Shown piece by piece: positions 52,827 to 61,867 of a stretch of DNA of 64,000 bases. The stretch comes from Paenibacillus xylanexedens (GTDB lineage: Bacteria; Bacillota; Bacilli; Paenibacillales; Paenibacillaceae). Location: assembly GCF_007680605.1 (NCBI RefSeq), contig NZ_VEIO01000008.1:1-64000 (forward strand). Reading direction: 5' to 3'. The position numbers and the translations under genes were made by a program. Position 1 is the first letter of the stretch. Every line of letters begins with the position of its first letter. The notes below the pieces were generated by a model. It saw only the letters and a list, made by a program, of their open reading frames with translations, ran no database searches and was not told where the DNA came from.

Positions 52827-54062
52827 ATGTCCTCACCTACACAACAACAGCATTCCGTCCCTTCCGGGAAGGAACAACAGTCTGAACAAACATCTCAAAG
52901 ATTCGGCCTGTTACTCACTGGAATTATTGTTATCGCCGCTACGATGCGGTCGCCCATTACAGCCACTGGTCCCGTCGTGGACTTAATTCGTTCGGATACC
53001 GGTATCGGACATACGATGGCTGGATTGCTAACGTCACTGCCTTTGATCGCTTTTGCAGCTGTCTCCCCTTTTGCTCCGCGCCTTGCCAAACGTTTTGGGC
53101 TGGAGACCGCCCTCCTGCTTGCTGTCATTATTGTTACCAGCGGAGTTACCTTGCGACTACTCCCTTCCGTTCTGGCTCTTTATGCAGGAACAGCGCTTCT
53201 GGGATGCGGTATCGCCCTTAGCAATGTACTCCTGCCCAGTCTGATTAAACGTGATTTCCCGTTACGAGTCGGCATTGTCACCGGGCTGTATTCCGTTTCG
53301 ATGAATATGTTCGCCTCCATCTCTTCGGGTATTAGCGTGCCCGTGGCAGAAGCCTCCTCGCTTGGTTGGCGGGCTTCATTAGGGGTATGGGCCATTCTAT
53401 CCCTACTGGCTGTCTTTCTATGGCTCCCGCAGGCACGGAGAGGGCGCAAACAGATGCTCTATATCACTTCCCAGAGCGAGAACGCACCCACACGTTTACG
53501 AGCTTCTTCTCTTGCTTGGTTCGTGACGTTGTTCATGGGCATTCAGTCGTTAATCTTCTATACAACGATAACTTGGCTTCCCGAGATTCTTGCGGATCAA
53601 GGTTTTAGCGCTGCCTCAGCTGGCTGGATGTTGTCTCTGATGCAAATGGTTAGTGTACCTGCTACCTTTGTCGTGCCGATTCTGGCTGGAAAAACACGGG
53701 ATCAACGGCTTCTTACCACCTTAACGTGTTTATGCCTCATCATCGGATATGCGTTACTATTCAGCGATGCTCCTGTTCTCGTCACCATCGGGGTTGCGCT
53801 AGCCGGGATTGGTGCCGGGGCCTCCTTTGGTCTGGTCACGATGTTTTTCGTCCTTCGCACGCGTCATGCGCGAGAGGCAGCAAGTCTTTCGGGAATGGCT
53901 CAATCCTTTGGGTACATGCTTGCGGCGGGAGGTCCTTTACTGTTTGGTTTAATGCATGACTGGACCCGTGGATGGTCTCTCCCCCTGCTCGTACAGGTTC
54001 TTCTTGCGATCGGACTGCTTATGACAGGCCTTCAGGCGAGCAAAGACCGAACCGTTTCTTAG
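52827..54062 (+). CDS. MFS transporter, CynX/NimT family
   Basis: 411-residue inner-membrane transporter with about 12 hydrophobic segments. The early RSPITATGPVVDLIRSDTGIGHTMAGLLTSLP stretch and the GCGIALSNVLLPSLIKRDFP motif are typical of the cyanate/nitroimidazole (CynX/NimT) group of the major facilitator superfamily. The substrate cannot be inferred. The start is one of two adjacent ATGs; I prefer 52827 because AGGAG is then 7 nt away. It is the only plus-strand protein gene inside the inverted-repeat cassette and ends at a bidirectional terminator. Confidence 0.85.
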   Translation: MSSPTQQQHSVPSGKEQQSEQTSQRFGLLLTGIIVIAATMRSPITATGPVVDLIRSDTGIGHTMAGLLTSLPLIAFAAVSPFAPRLAKRFGLETALLLAVIIVTSGVTLRLLPSVLALYAGTALLGCGIALSNVLLPSLIKRDFPLRVGIVTGLYSVSMNMFASISSGISVPVAEASSLGWRASLGVWAILSLLAVFLWLPQARRGRKQMLYITSQSENAPTRLRASSLAWFVTLFMGIQSLIFYTTITWLPEILADQGFSAASAGWMLSLMQMVSVPATFVVPILAGKTRDQRLLTTLTCLCLIIGYALLFSDAPVLVTIGVALAGIGAGASFGLVTMFFVLRTRHAREAASLSGMAQSFGYMLAAGGPLLFGLMHDWTRGWSLPLLVQVLLAIGLLMTGLQASKDRTVS

Positions 54063-54123
54063 TTTTATAAAAAAAGTCCACCAGGAGATCGGATATCTAT
54101 CCTTCCCTGCAAGCAAATACAAG

Positions 54124-54165
54124 AAAAAGGCCTCCTCCTGTACGCTTAACAGGTGGAGGCCTTTT
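54124..54165. terminator. Bidirectional terminator between MFS and protease genes
   Basis: AAAAAGGCCTCC and GGAGGCCTTTT with inner CCTG/CAGG pairs give a long GC-rich stem with T-runs on both strands, between two converging genes. Confidence 0.85.
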
Positions 54166-54250
54166 CTCATATCTTGATGTCGTCTTGGTCACCGGCTATG
54201 CCGGGACGGACGAGGGCTTTACTTTTCCAAACAATATGCTCTTACTGCCA

Positions 54251-57200
54251 TTACTTCACCTTCACCGTAATGGTATTGGTGGTTGTCACCCCGGCAGCGT
54301 TAACCAATTCAGCACGATACGTATACGTACCCGATGCTTTTCCTTTCACTGCGGTTATCGCAAATTGAGGCAGTGGTGTTGTCGCTTTGAGTGACTGTGT
54401 ATCAATTAACTCATCATTCTCATAGAGACGATACTCGGTTGCGTTTGTTCCCCACCACAAGTTCATCATCACTTTGTAGTTCCCGTCCACATCCCAGTTA
54501 TCATGAGAGAGCACCGCTTTGCCAGGCAATGCATCGGCTACCCGCACCGTCAGCGTCTGACTGCGCGTTACCCCCTTATCATTGGCCAACTCGGCGACAT
54601 ACGTGTAGGTGCCATTGCTTTTGCCTTTAATTTTCGTTTGAGCGAACTGTGCCCAAGGCGCGTTATAGGTCAATTTTTGCGAATCAACCAATACGCCATC
54701 CTCATACAGCTTGTAGCTCGTCGCGTTTTCACCCCACCACATGTTCATGGACACGGTATAATCGCCACCTAACAGACCGTTCACAAAGCCGTTATTGTGA
54801 GACAAAGTAGGTGTTCCAGGTGCTTTGGTAGCTGGTGATTCAGGCTCAGTCTCCGCGGATTCCACCGTAATGGCTGTGCTAGCTGTACCTGCCAGACCCT
54901 GCTCGTCTTTTACGGTAGTCTCTACAGTGTACGTTCCGCCTTCAACACCCTCCAACGCATATCGGAAGCTGCCATCCGCCTGAACATTAAACGTGTCTTC
55001 TTTTAACGTGGAGCCATCTTCCTTTTTCACGACATAGGATGCTTTCAGCGCTGTCGTCGGATCAAGCTGGATGCTCCAGCCTTTGGCCAGAGCAGGCGCA
55101 ACACGGAAATACAAGTCATCCACCGTACCGCTAATGGCAATAGCATCCTCCGCTTTGAAGTCTAATGATTGCGGAGCAGTTACTGCTGGAGCTGTCTTTT
55201 TAACCAAAAATGGAGGCGTATCTTCCTTATAGGTTTTGCCATCCGTACCGATGGTTGTAATATCTACCGTATACAAACCATCTGCAAGTTCAGCGACTTC
55301 TTCCGTACTGTAATCGGAATACTGACCATCCCAAGCCAGCGTGTATCTTGTATTCGCATTAAAGTTATAATAATTCCCAAAAATGGAGCCGATATATCCA
55401 TCTTGATAATAACCGCCCTCAGGGTCAAGGCCGTTATAGATTTCAATCAGTGCAAACGTCATTGGATTATGGAATTCCATCGCAACGTTCAACGTATCCA
55501 GCGTGCCGTCTGCTTTCAACGGATAATAGAACGGATTCTTCGCTGTTCCTTTTACCGTTTCAATATATTTCACACCGCTTGAAGTCACATTAAAGTGAGC
55601 CACATACGGTACTGTAAACGTGTTGGTTCCATTTGTTATTTCAATGTAGCCCTGTGCCTCAGTTAGTGCGGTGACACCAAGAGGAACCGTAACCGTTACA
55701 GCGAGTTCTTCTTCCCCATTCAAAGTGAATGAAGTCTTATCAACGGCAACAGTTACCCCAGGAACGGTACGAGTCGGATTCACATTCACCGTGTAGTCGC
55801 CGCCGTTTCCGTTCAAGGCCTGAACCTTGATCGTTTTGGTTACTGTTTTTTCTTCCGTACTTAAGAAGTTACCGTAGTTAATGCTTCCTGTGATGTTTTC
55901 CTTCTCGACAACCGAGCCACTCTCGGTATACTGAGTCACATCCATGACTTTGACAAAAGCGGCCGGATCAATCGATTTCACTGCCTGAATGCGGCCTGCA
56001 CCTTGATCAAACACGTCATATTTAGCAGTGTCCATGATCTTGGCATTATTCATCAAAGCAACTTTGACATCAAAAGGTGTCCAGTCCGGGTGCTTTTCAA
56101 GCAACAGTGCAGCCAGACCCGCTACATGCGGTGCAGCCATACTTGTTCCACTTTTGCGATCGTACGCTTGGGCATAATCGGCTCCTGGCTCGTCTTTACC
56201 ATAAGCAGGAATGGTGGATAGAATATTGGATCCCGGTGCAACAACATCCGGTTTGATATCCAACGTTACTTTTGCAGGCCCGCGGGAGCTGGAGGAACTC
56301 ATCTCATCCCCAGGTGTTTGACTGCGCTCAAAATCACTAAAGCTTACTTCAACAGGTTGCCCCGCGTCTAGTTGAGCTTTAATGACTTCACCATCTTCCT
56401 TCGACATGCTCAGTGTCGGAATCAGGTCGAAGTTGTCACCAAGACTTACGCCAATCGGGCCAGGAATATTGTTATACACAATAACGGCCACGGATCCTGC
56501 CGCTTTGGCATTAGCGATTTTCTCAACAAAAGCAAGTTCCCCGCGTTGAATCAACGCCACTTTGCCGGTGAAATCTTTACCTTCGAAATCAGCAGGTTTA
56601 CCCAGAGCCGCAAATTGAACATCATACCGATCTGTCAAAACCGCTTCAGGATCAGCCGCAAGACTCCATCCCATCACATCCAGACGATATACAGATTCGG
56701 TGACAGCTAAAGGTGATTGCTCATTCGCTGGGGCTTCTGTTGCCGGAGCAGTCGTTTCGTCCGCTGCTTCATTGCCAGCATTGGTTGCTGGGGCCTCAGC
56801 TTGATCAGATTCAGGCTGTGCAGATGCAGGCTGTGCAGATGCAGCGTCTCCCACTTCGTCTCCCGATGTAGTCGCTTCCGCTTCACCTTCTGGTGCGGTT
56901 ACCGGTGTAACGGCAGGTTCCTGCGTATCAGGTGCATTCCCCAATTCTGGAGTTTGCTCATTATCCGGAGCTGGCTGTTGCTCAGGTGCCGTTTCCCCAC
57001 CTTCTTCACCGATCCAGAAATGCGTATTCGCCGTAATGACCTGACTAGGGCCTGTAGAGTTACCTACTGTAATTGCCATAGCCGAAGCGCCCGGTGAACC
57101 CAGGGTATAACGATTAGGGCCGCTGTTACCACTGGATACGACCGCAGTTACGCCAGACATCATCGCGTTGTTCAATGCAACCGAAGTGACATAACTCGGA

Positions 57201-58201
57201 TCATTACCTTCAGCACCAAGTGACAGGTTGATGACATCCATTCCGTCCGCTACCGAGCGGTCAATTCCGCCGAGTACCCAGGACGTCTGTCCACTGCCAT
57301 AAGGACCTAAAACACGGTAAGCATAAATATCCGCTTCAGGAGCAATCCCAACAACCCCATAGTCTCCCGCTTCACGAGCAGCGACCGTACCTGAAACGTG
57401 TGTACCGTGAGAAGTATAATAAGAGCTTCCTCTTTCATTAAGCTCAGGCTGGCCTGATGCTTTCCATTCCTGATAGGTCGCTTCATATGGATCATCATCG
57501 TTATCTACAAAATCCCATCCGCCTTTATAAGCGTCGCGCAGATTCGGGTGATTGTAGTCAATACCGGTATCAATAACGCCAACTTTTACTCCTTTTCCTT
57601 TATACCCAAGATCCCATACTTCAGGAGCACCGATAAAAGGAGCCGTATCTTTCATATGTGGATTAACTTCGCCGGTCTCGGGCGCAAGCTGTACTTCATA
57701 GTCAGGGTATACACTGACTACGCCTGGTATTTGAAGCAATTGTCCCAATTGGTTCCCCTTTATTTCAAGGACTACACCATTAAGGGCATATGCATAATTG
57801 TCCAGCACTTCGTGTTTGATTTTTTTCTGAGTGAGGCTATGTACAAATGACTGTTGTTGGTCCTCAACTTGAGTCACAGCCTTTGTTTCCATAGAGGAGG
57901 TAAATGATCTTCCTGAGAGGGTTGATTCGCCTTGAGCTACAGCAACAGGTTTGTTAGAAAGCTCAACAATGACTCGTGTGTTCTCTCCGCCAAGACCATT
58001 CAGGCTTTTATCCAAAACTGGATCGGCAGCAATTCGAGCTTCCCTATTGGCAAGCACTTCTCTCATTTGCTTTGCTTTGGTGCTGTTTAAAGTGTTATCC
58101 AGTTGAATTGCGGAATCCGCAGAAGCGGCTCCGGCCGCAGGCAGGATAAGGGAAAAAACCATAAGGACACTCATTAACATAGATATCAATCGTTTATTCA
58201 A
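54251..58201 (-). CDS. Secreted subtilisin-like serine protease with PA domain and C-terminal Fn3-like modules
   Basis: Large extracellular protease of 1316 residues. It has a signal peptide (about 1-28), an inhibitor I9 propeptide (about 75-172), then a split S8 domain: catalytic D211 (VIDTGID), H265 (SHGTH), oxyanion N359 and S687 (GTSMAAPH). An acidic Ala/Pro/Glu linker (about 398-497) and a PA domain (about 500-620) are inserted between the catalytic residues. Beta-sandwich regions follow, and two repeats of about 90 residues with NMWWGENATSYKLYEDG or NLWWGTNATEYRLYEND end the protein; similar modules occur in Bacillales chitinases. Overall it resembles Vpr. The start is TTG with GGAGG 8 nt upstream. 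Confidence 0.92.
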   Translation of the reverse strand: MNKRLISMLMSVLMVFSLILPAAGAASADSAIQLDNTLNSTKAKQMREVLANREARIAADPVLDKSLNGLGGENTRVIVELSNKPVAVAQGESTLSGRSFTSSMETKAVTQVEDQQQSFVHSLTQKKIKHEVLDNYAYALNGVVLEIKGNQLGQLLQIPGVVSVYPDYEVQLAPETGEVNPHMKDTAPFIGAPEVWDLGYKGKGVKVGVIDTGIDYNHPNLRDAYKGGWDFVDNDDDPYEATYQEWKASGQPELNERGSSYYTSHGTHVSGTVAAREAGDYGVVGIAPEADIYAYRVLGPYGSGQTSWVLGGIDRSVADGMDVINLSLGAEGNDPSYVTSVALNNAMMSGVTAVVSSGNSGPNRYTLGSPGASAMAITVGNSTGPSQVITANTHFWIGEEGGETAPEQQPAPDNEQTPELGNAPDTQEPAVTPVTAPEGEAEATTSGDEVGDAASAQPASAQPESDQAEAPATNAGNEAADETTAPATEAPANEQSPLAVTESVYRLDVMGWSLAADPEAVLTDRYDVQFAALGKPADFEGKDFTGKVALIQRGELAFVEKIANAKAAGSVAVIVYNNIPGPIGVSLGDNFDLIPTLSMSKEDGEVIKAQLDAGQPVEVSFSDFERSQTPGDEMSSSSSRGPAKVTLDIKPDVVAPGSNILSTIPAYGKDEPGADYAQAYDRKSGTSMAAPHVAGLAALLLEKHPDWTPFDVKVALMNNAKIMDTAKYDVFDQGAGRIQAVKSIDPAAFVKVMDVTQYTESGSVVEKENITGSINYGNFLSTEEKTVTKTIKVQALNGNGGDYTVNVNPTRTVPGVTVAVDKTSFTLNGEEELAVTVTVPLGVTALTEAQGYIEITNGTNTFTVPYVAHFNVTSSGVKYIETVKGTAKNPFYYPLKADGTLDTLNVAMEFHNPMTFALIEIYNGLDPEGGYYQDGYIGSIFGNYYNFNANTRYTLAWDGQYSDYSTEEVAELADGLYTVDITTIGTDGKTYKEDTPPFLVKKTAPAVTAPQSLDFKAEDAIAISGTVDDLYFRVAPALAKGWSIQLDPTTALKASYVVKKEDGSTLKEDTFNVQADGSFRYALEGVEGGTYTVETTVKDEQGLAGTASTAITVESAETEPESPATKAPGTPTLSHNNGFVNGLLGGDYTVSMNMWWGENATSYKLYEDGVLVDSQKLTYNAPWAQFAQTKIKGKSNGTYTYVAELANDKGVTRSQTLTVRVADALPGKAVLSHDNWDVDGNYKVMMNLWWGTNATEYRLYENDELIDTQSLKATTPLPQFAITAVKGKASGTYTYRAELVNAAGVTTTNTITVKVK
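56812..56841. repeat. 15-bp tandem repeat in the protease linker
   Basis: Two exact copies of CAGGCTGTGCAGATG encode an ASAQP-ASAQP repeat inside the acidic linker, suggesting recent slippage growth. Confidence 0.85.
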
Positions 58202-58469
58202 GGCTATGCCCTCCTTCTTCGTGTAGATGCCTCACCAATGGGATTCTTGCTGCCAGAAGCACTGCAATACTTTCGACCAAGTTCACCGCCAATCTGCAAG
58301 ATGTTTGACCCCTGGTAAATTATTCTACCAAAATATCACAAATTCCTTCTAAATACTTACATTATGCTATAGAAATTACTTATATGGGTCTTTGGTAGGG
58401 TAAATATCCGCATTTGTATATTTTTGTCGTTTGGATATTCAAATTTTAAATTTCCGGTTTCAAAATAAG
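58202..58469. other. Gene-free upstream region of the protease gene
   Basis: Leader and promoter region of the protease. I see no convincing sigma-A promoter with both boxes; TTGTGA with an AT-rich partner near 58310-58340 is the best guess. No gene. Confidence 0.35.
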
Positions 58470-58513
58470 CAAAAACCATGCTCTTCTCAACGAAAGAAAG
58501 GCATGGTTTTTTA
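58470..58513 (-). terminator. Terminator of the methyltransferase gene
   Basis: ACCATGC (58475-58481) and GCATGGT (58501-58507) form a stem with T-runs on both sides. It lies downstream of the methyltransferase on the minus strand. Confidence 0.7.
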
Positions 58514-58600
58514 TGATTTTCACCGATGTAAGAATGGGAGATAAACGTTCAAAGGTAAGTGACTAAAATTCATATAACATCAAATTTAAGTGTTAAATGT

Positions 58601-59374
58601 TTAATTTTCTGGTTTGAACGCCTCAATACGAATACGTTTGTAGTCGGCATAGATCGCATCGTTTTTCCACAGCTTAGGAATCACGATCTCGCTAATCTCC
58701 TGACACCATTCCTTCACCTGCTCAGAGCTGAAACCCTCAAAATAGTCATCTCCAAAATGAGCCAACCAGCCTATGATTCCTTCCTCCCCATCTGCTAGTT
58801 TGGTAGGGCGATCATAGTGATAGGCCTGTCGAACCACAAAACCTCTGTCTTCTAAAAGAGTGCTGTATTGTGCAATCGTCGGAAAATACCATGGATTACG
58901 CTCGGAAGCCTTGATTCCTGTATGCCGTTCCAATACTTCCTCCAGTGCGTTAACGATGATCTGCACATTCCCTTTACCGCCAAATTCAGCCACAAATCGT
59001 CCTCCAGGCTTCAGTGCATGCCACACACAGTCTACAACATTCCGAGGCTTTCGCATCCAGTGCAATGCAGCGTTAGAAAAGACCGCATCATACGGATGCT
59101 CTGTCTTGAACTCCTGACCATCCGCTTCCCAGAACTCCAATTCAGGAAATTTTCTCCTCGCTTGAGCAATCATATCTGAGGAAGCGTCTATGCCAGTCAC
59201 CGCCACCCCGAACCGGGAAATCTCATGGGTTAAATCACCGGTTCCACAGCCAAGGTCAAGAATAGATTCTCCTTCTGTCGGACGAAGCCAGGGAATAAGA
59301 CTTTTTCCATACTCCGATACAAAAGCCAATTGGTTGTCATACTCTTGCGCCTGCCACTGATTAATTGATTTCAT
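58601..59374 (-). CDS. SAM-dependent methyltransferase, trans-aconitate methyltransferase-like
   Basis: 257-residue class I methyltransferase. Motif I is ILDLGCGTGDLTHEI, motif II VTGIDASSDMIAQAR, then WEADGQEF, FSNAALHWM and LKPGGRFVAEFGG. The NAALHWM segment and C-terminal layout resemble Tam-type enzymes, but the substrate is not provable from sequence. I prefer the ATG at 59374, 5 nt after GGTGA; an ATG 12 codons upstream (59410) has no ribosome site. Confidence 0.82.
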   Translation of the reverse strand: MKSINQWQAQEYDNQLAFVSEYGKSLIPWLRPTEGESILDLGCGTGDLTHEISRFGVAVTGIDASSDMIAQARRKFPELEFWEADGQEFKTEHPYDAVFSNAALHWMRKPRNVVDCVWHALKPGGRFVAEFGGKGNVQIIVNALEEVLERHTGIKASERNPWYFPTIAQYSTLLEDRGFVVRQAYHYDRPTKLADGEEGIIGWLAHFGDDYFEGFSSEQVKEWCQEISEIVIPKLWKNDAIYADYKRIRIEAFKPEN

Positions 59375-59410
59375 CTGCTTCACCGTCGCTTTCGCTGTTG
59401 ATATCCTCAT

Positions 59411-59719
59411 TGTGGCACAAATCCACTTATTGATAAAATATATTTAATCTATTTAACTCATAGGAAAAAACAATTAAACAACGGTATTGCAAGCAGAACC
59501 AAAGCTTAGCTCGATGTAGGAGAAATATGTACATATCATGCTTCATACCGCCCAACAAAGCGGGGAAAAACAGTTGTAGCAATAGACCGCTGTTTAGCAA
59601 CAAGTGTACGTAATGAAAACGGCACTGCCATTGTATTTTTTGTATTACGGTGGATTGGGTAATGAGATGACCATTGATTTATGAATCAACTTTCCGGGCC
59701 CTCCATTTGTTGAGCTGAT
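59411..59719. other. Gene-free stretch between the methyltransferase and the right inverted-repeat arm
   Basis: No gene, promoter or hairpin stands out. It includes the upstream region of the methyltransferase. Confidence 0.4.
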
Positions 59720-60097
59720 TTCTAACGATCACGAGAAGCCTTATTTGTAGAAGAAAAGGCCTTCTTCAATTCTAACGATCCTCAGTAACGCTATTTCGTT
59801 ACATCCGTATGAAAAAGTACAAAAGAACTACAAAATCGAGAAAATAAGGTCTGTGGTGATCATTAGAATCTCAAAACGCTGAAAATGGGGGAAATAGCGC
59901 TTCTGATGATCGTTAGAATTTTTAGCACGATGACGAGATGCCGATTTATTGTGAAATGGCTTATTAGCTTTCAGCAACGGTTTGCTTCCTGAAGTCAGAG
60001 CCGCGAGGTAAGAGTTGACGAAGTGAATACCTAAGCACACAAGGCAACGGAACCTAATGCTCCGACGAATCTTGGGGTTCTCATACCCCCGTACGCA

Positions 60098-60122
60098 AAA
60101 AAGCTTCCCGAAGGAAGCTTTT
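60098..60122 (-). terminator. Terminator of the right tRNA-Arg
   Basis: The same AGCTTCCTTCGGGAAGCT hairpin with a T-run as in the left arm, read on the minus strand. Confidence 0.8.
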
Positions 60123-60129
60123 TCTTTGA

Positions 60130-60203
<74 letters not shown>

Positions 60204-60235
60204 AAATATGTATAATAAAATTCGGCACGATCTCT

Positions 60236-60263
60236 ATTATACTCCGATTTCTATTTTTAGCAA
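60236..60263 (-). promoter_or_regulatory. Promoter of the right tRNA-Arg
   Basis: On the minus strand TTGCTA (60258-60263) and TATAAT (60236-60241) are 16 bp apart. It is not related to the promoter of the left copy. Confidence 0.65.
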
Positions 60264-60489
60264 TAGTTTTATTAAAAATTAATAATGCATCCCAATTACA
60301 ACCAGCATCGTATGAGTATGTATACTTAGACAAAAAGCCGAATAAGCTAATCTTTTTGAGGTAATATTGAAGTAATAACGAGAACTATTAATAGTACCCG
60401 TACCAAGTGTATACTTATTCAGCACCCTTCCATCTGGGTAATCTGTTGCATACATACATTATGAAATTCTATTGAAGGAGAGAACATTT

Positions 60490-60783
60490 ATGAGACAACT
60501 TTTATCATCACTATCCTATTTCAGCATTTTTTTTGCCCCGTTTCTGTTTCCCATTATTGTATGGATTGTGGCGAGAGATGAATACATTGCAGGACATGCG
60601 AAGCGAGCACTTTTCTCCCATGTCTTTCCTTTCCTTGCGGCGATCCCGCTGCTGTATTTCTTCATAACAGCCCACAGTTTAGCATCAGCAATCGGGTTTG
60701 TCGTTCTGTTCTTTGTTATATATGGCTTGAGTTTTGTATACAATGTGGTAAAAGGAATTCAGGTCCTGCGTGAATATTACTAA
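60490..60783 (+). CDS. Small membrane protein, DUF4870-like
   Basis: 97-residue protein with three hydrophobic segments (about 8-25, 41-58 and 61-83). The SYFSIFFAPFLFPIIVWIVARDE and HAKRALFSHVFPF pattern matches the DUF4870 family. The function is unknown. The ATG at 60490 has AAGGAG 9 nt upstream. It diverges from the right tRNA-Arg. Confidence 0.78.
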   Translation: MRQLLSSLSYFSIFFAPFLFPIIVWIVARDEYIAGHAKRALFSHVFPFLAAIPLLYFFITAHSLASAIGFVVLFFVIYGLSFVYNVVKGIQVLREYY

Positions 60784-60820
60784 GACTAGCAATAACTATC
60801 AAAATCTATTCCCTATCCAA

Positions 60821-60852
60821 ACAAACCCGCTGTGATGTTACAGCGGGTTTGT
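60821..60852. terminator. Hairpin between converging genes
   Basis: ACAAACCCGCTGT and ACAGCGGGTTTGT form a 13-bp perfect stem with a 6-nt loop, between the DUF4870 gene and the converging small gene. Confidence 0.75.
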
Positions 60853-60944
60853 CCATCATAAGTACTCTTTACTCTACATACGTTTTATCTGCTTATCACT
60901 GCAGATTGCACAACCCTAATTACTTGCGCAAGTGTGCTATCTGA

Positions 60945-61301
60945 TTATCCCTGACCAATCAGGTACCGTTGCAGCGTAGGGCCCAGCAATCCAAAAGCAA
61001 ACAAATTACTTTGAAACTGAGCTTTATCCTCTTCTGCCGTAATGCCCTCGCTATTTTCAAATGCCGTTTCCGTCGCATCTTCAAAGGCGGTATGCATGTT
61101 GTTGTTATACCAGTCAATGGCTCCATCCGAGTGATTCCGCACAATACGTACCACTTGCAGTTCATTGGCGGGCTGAGTACTAGCTACATATACAAGTAAT
61201 GACGGATCTCCCGCGTTGCCAGGCTGTACTTCAACCTCTGCACAAGACAACCCGTCCACTTCCGTTAATCTGCGTATTTTAGCATCCTGAATGGCATACA
61301 T
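60945..61301 (-). CDS. Small protein of unknown function
   Basis: 118 residues, acidic, with no signal peptide or membrane segment. The sequence starts MYAIQDAKIRRLTEVDG, and I do not recognise the family. The ATG at 61301 is 9 nt from AAGGAG; an ATG two codons upstream is only 3 nt away. It is the likely second gene of a pair with 61377-61676 (75-bp gap). Confidence 0.65.
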   Translation of the reverse strand: MYAIQDAKIRRLTEVDGLSCAEVEVQPGNAGDPSLLVYVASTQPANELQVVRIVRNHSDGAIDWYNNNMHTAFEDATETAFENSEGITAEEDKAQFQSNLFAFGLLGPTLQRYLIGQG

Positions 61302-61376
61302 CGTCATCTTCTCCTTTTGTTCTGATCATTTGCAATTGTTTCAATTGCTTCATTCTAATCATGTTGCTCACTCTGT

Positions 61377-61676
61377 TCATGTCGTTTGTTCAATCTGGTG
61401 CCTGGTCTCTGGCGTACCTAACCGGTAAATTTCCCGGTATACCTGTTGCAAAACAGTTTCATAAGCACGATTCACATCATGTTCTGGCGTGTCCGGCCAG
61501 GGAAATACCATTCCTGGAAAAGCTTCTTCTTCCTTTTCCTGCATAAGATATAGCAATCCCAGTAAATGTTCGGCTTCCTGCGGTGTTGCCTGAATCACCC
61601 ATTCATACGACGTTACAGACGAATCCGGTATGACAGAGCGGCCCATGACAGACACATAATAATTGGTCCTGTCCAT
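61377..61676 (-). CDS. Small protein of unknown function
   Basis: 99 residues, mixed alpha/beta in appearance, beginning MDRTNYYVSVMGRS. No membrane segment or known motif. GGGGAG lies 8 nt before the ATG. It diverges from the asparagine synthetase gene, with the ribosome sites about 190 bp apart. Family not recognised. Confidence 0.65.
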   Translation of the reverse strand: MDRTNYYVSVMGRSVIPDSSVTSYEWVIQATPQEAEHLLGLLYLMQEKEEEAFPGMVFPWPDTPEHDVNRAYETVLQQVYREIYRLGTPETRHQIEQTT

Positions 61677-61867
61677 TGCATGTACTCCCCTTCACAGGCA
61701 GCTTAAGGCTGTTATCCCTACATGTAGTTTCCGAAGAGGACAGACATTTTATGCCTGCATTCGGCATATATTTGTTACGACCTCTGACGAAAAAGACAAC
61801 ATTGCTAGTTGCTTCGAATTTGGCAACATACGGATGAATGACTCGATTAAGAAAGGATGAACAAACC

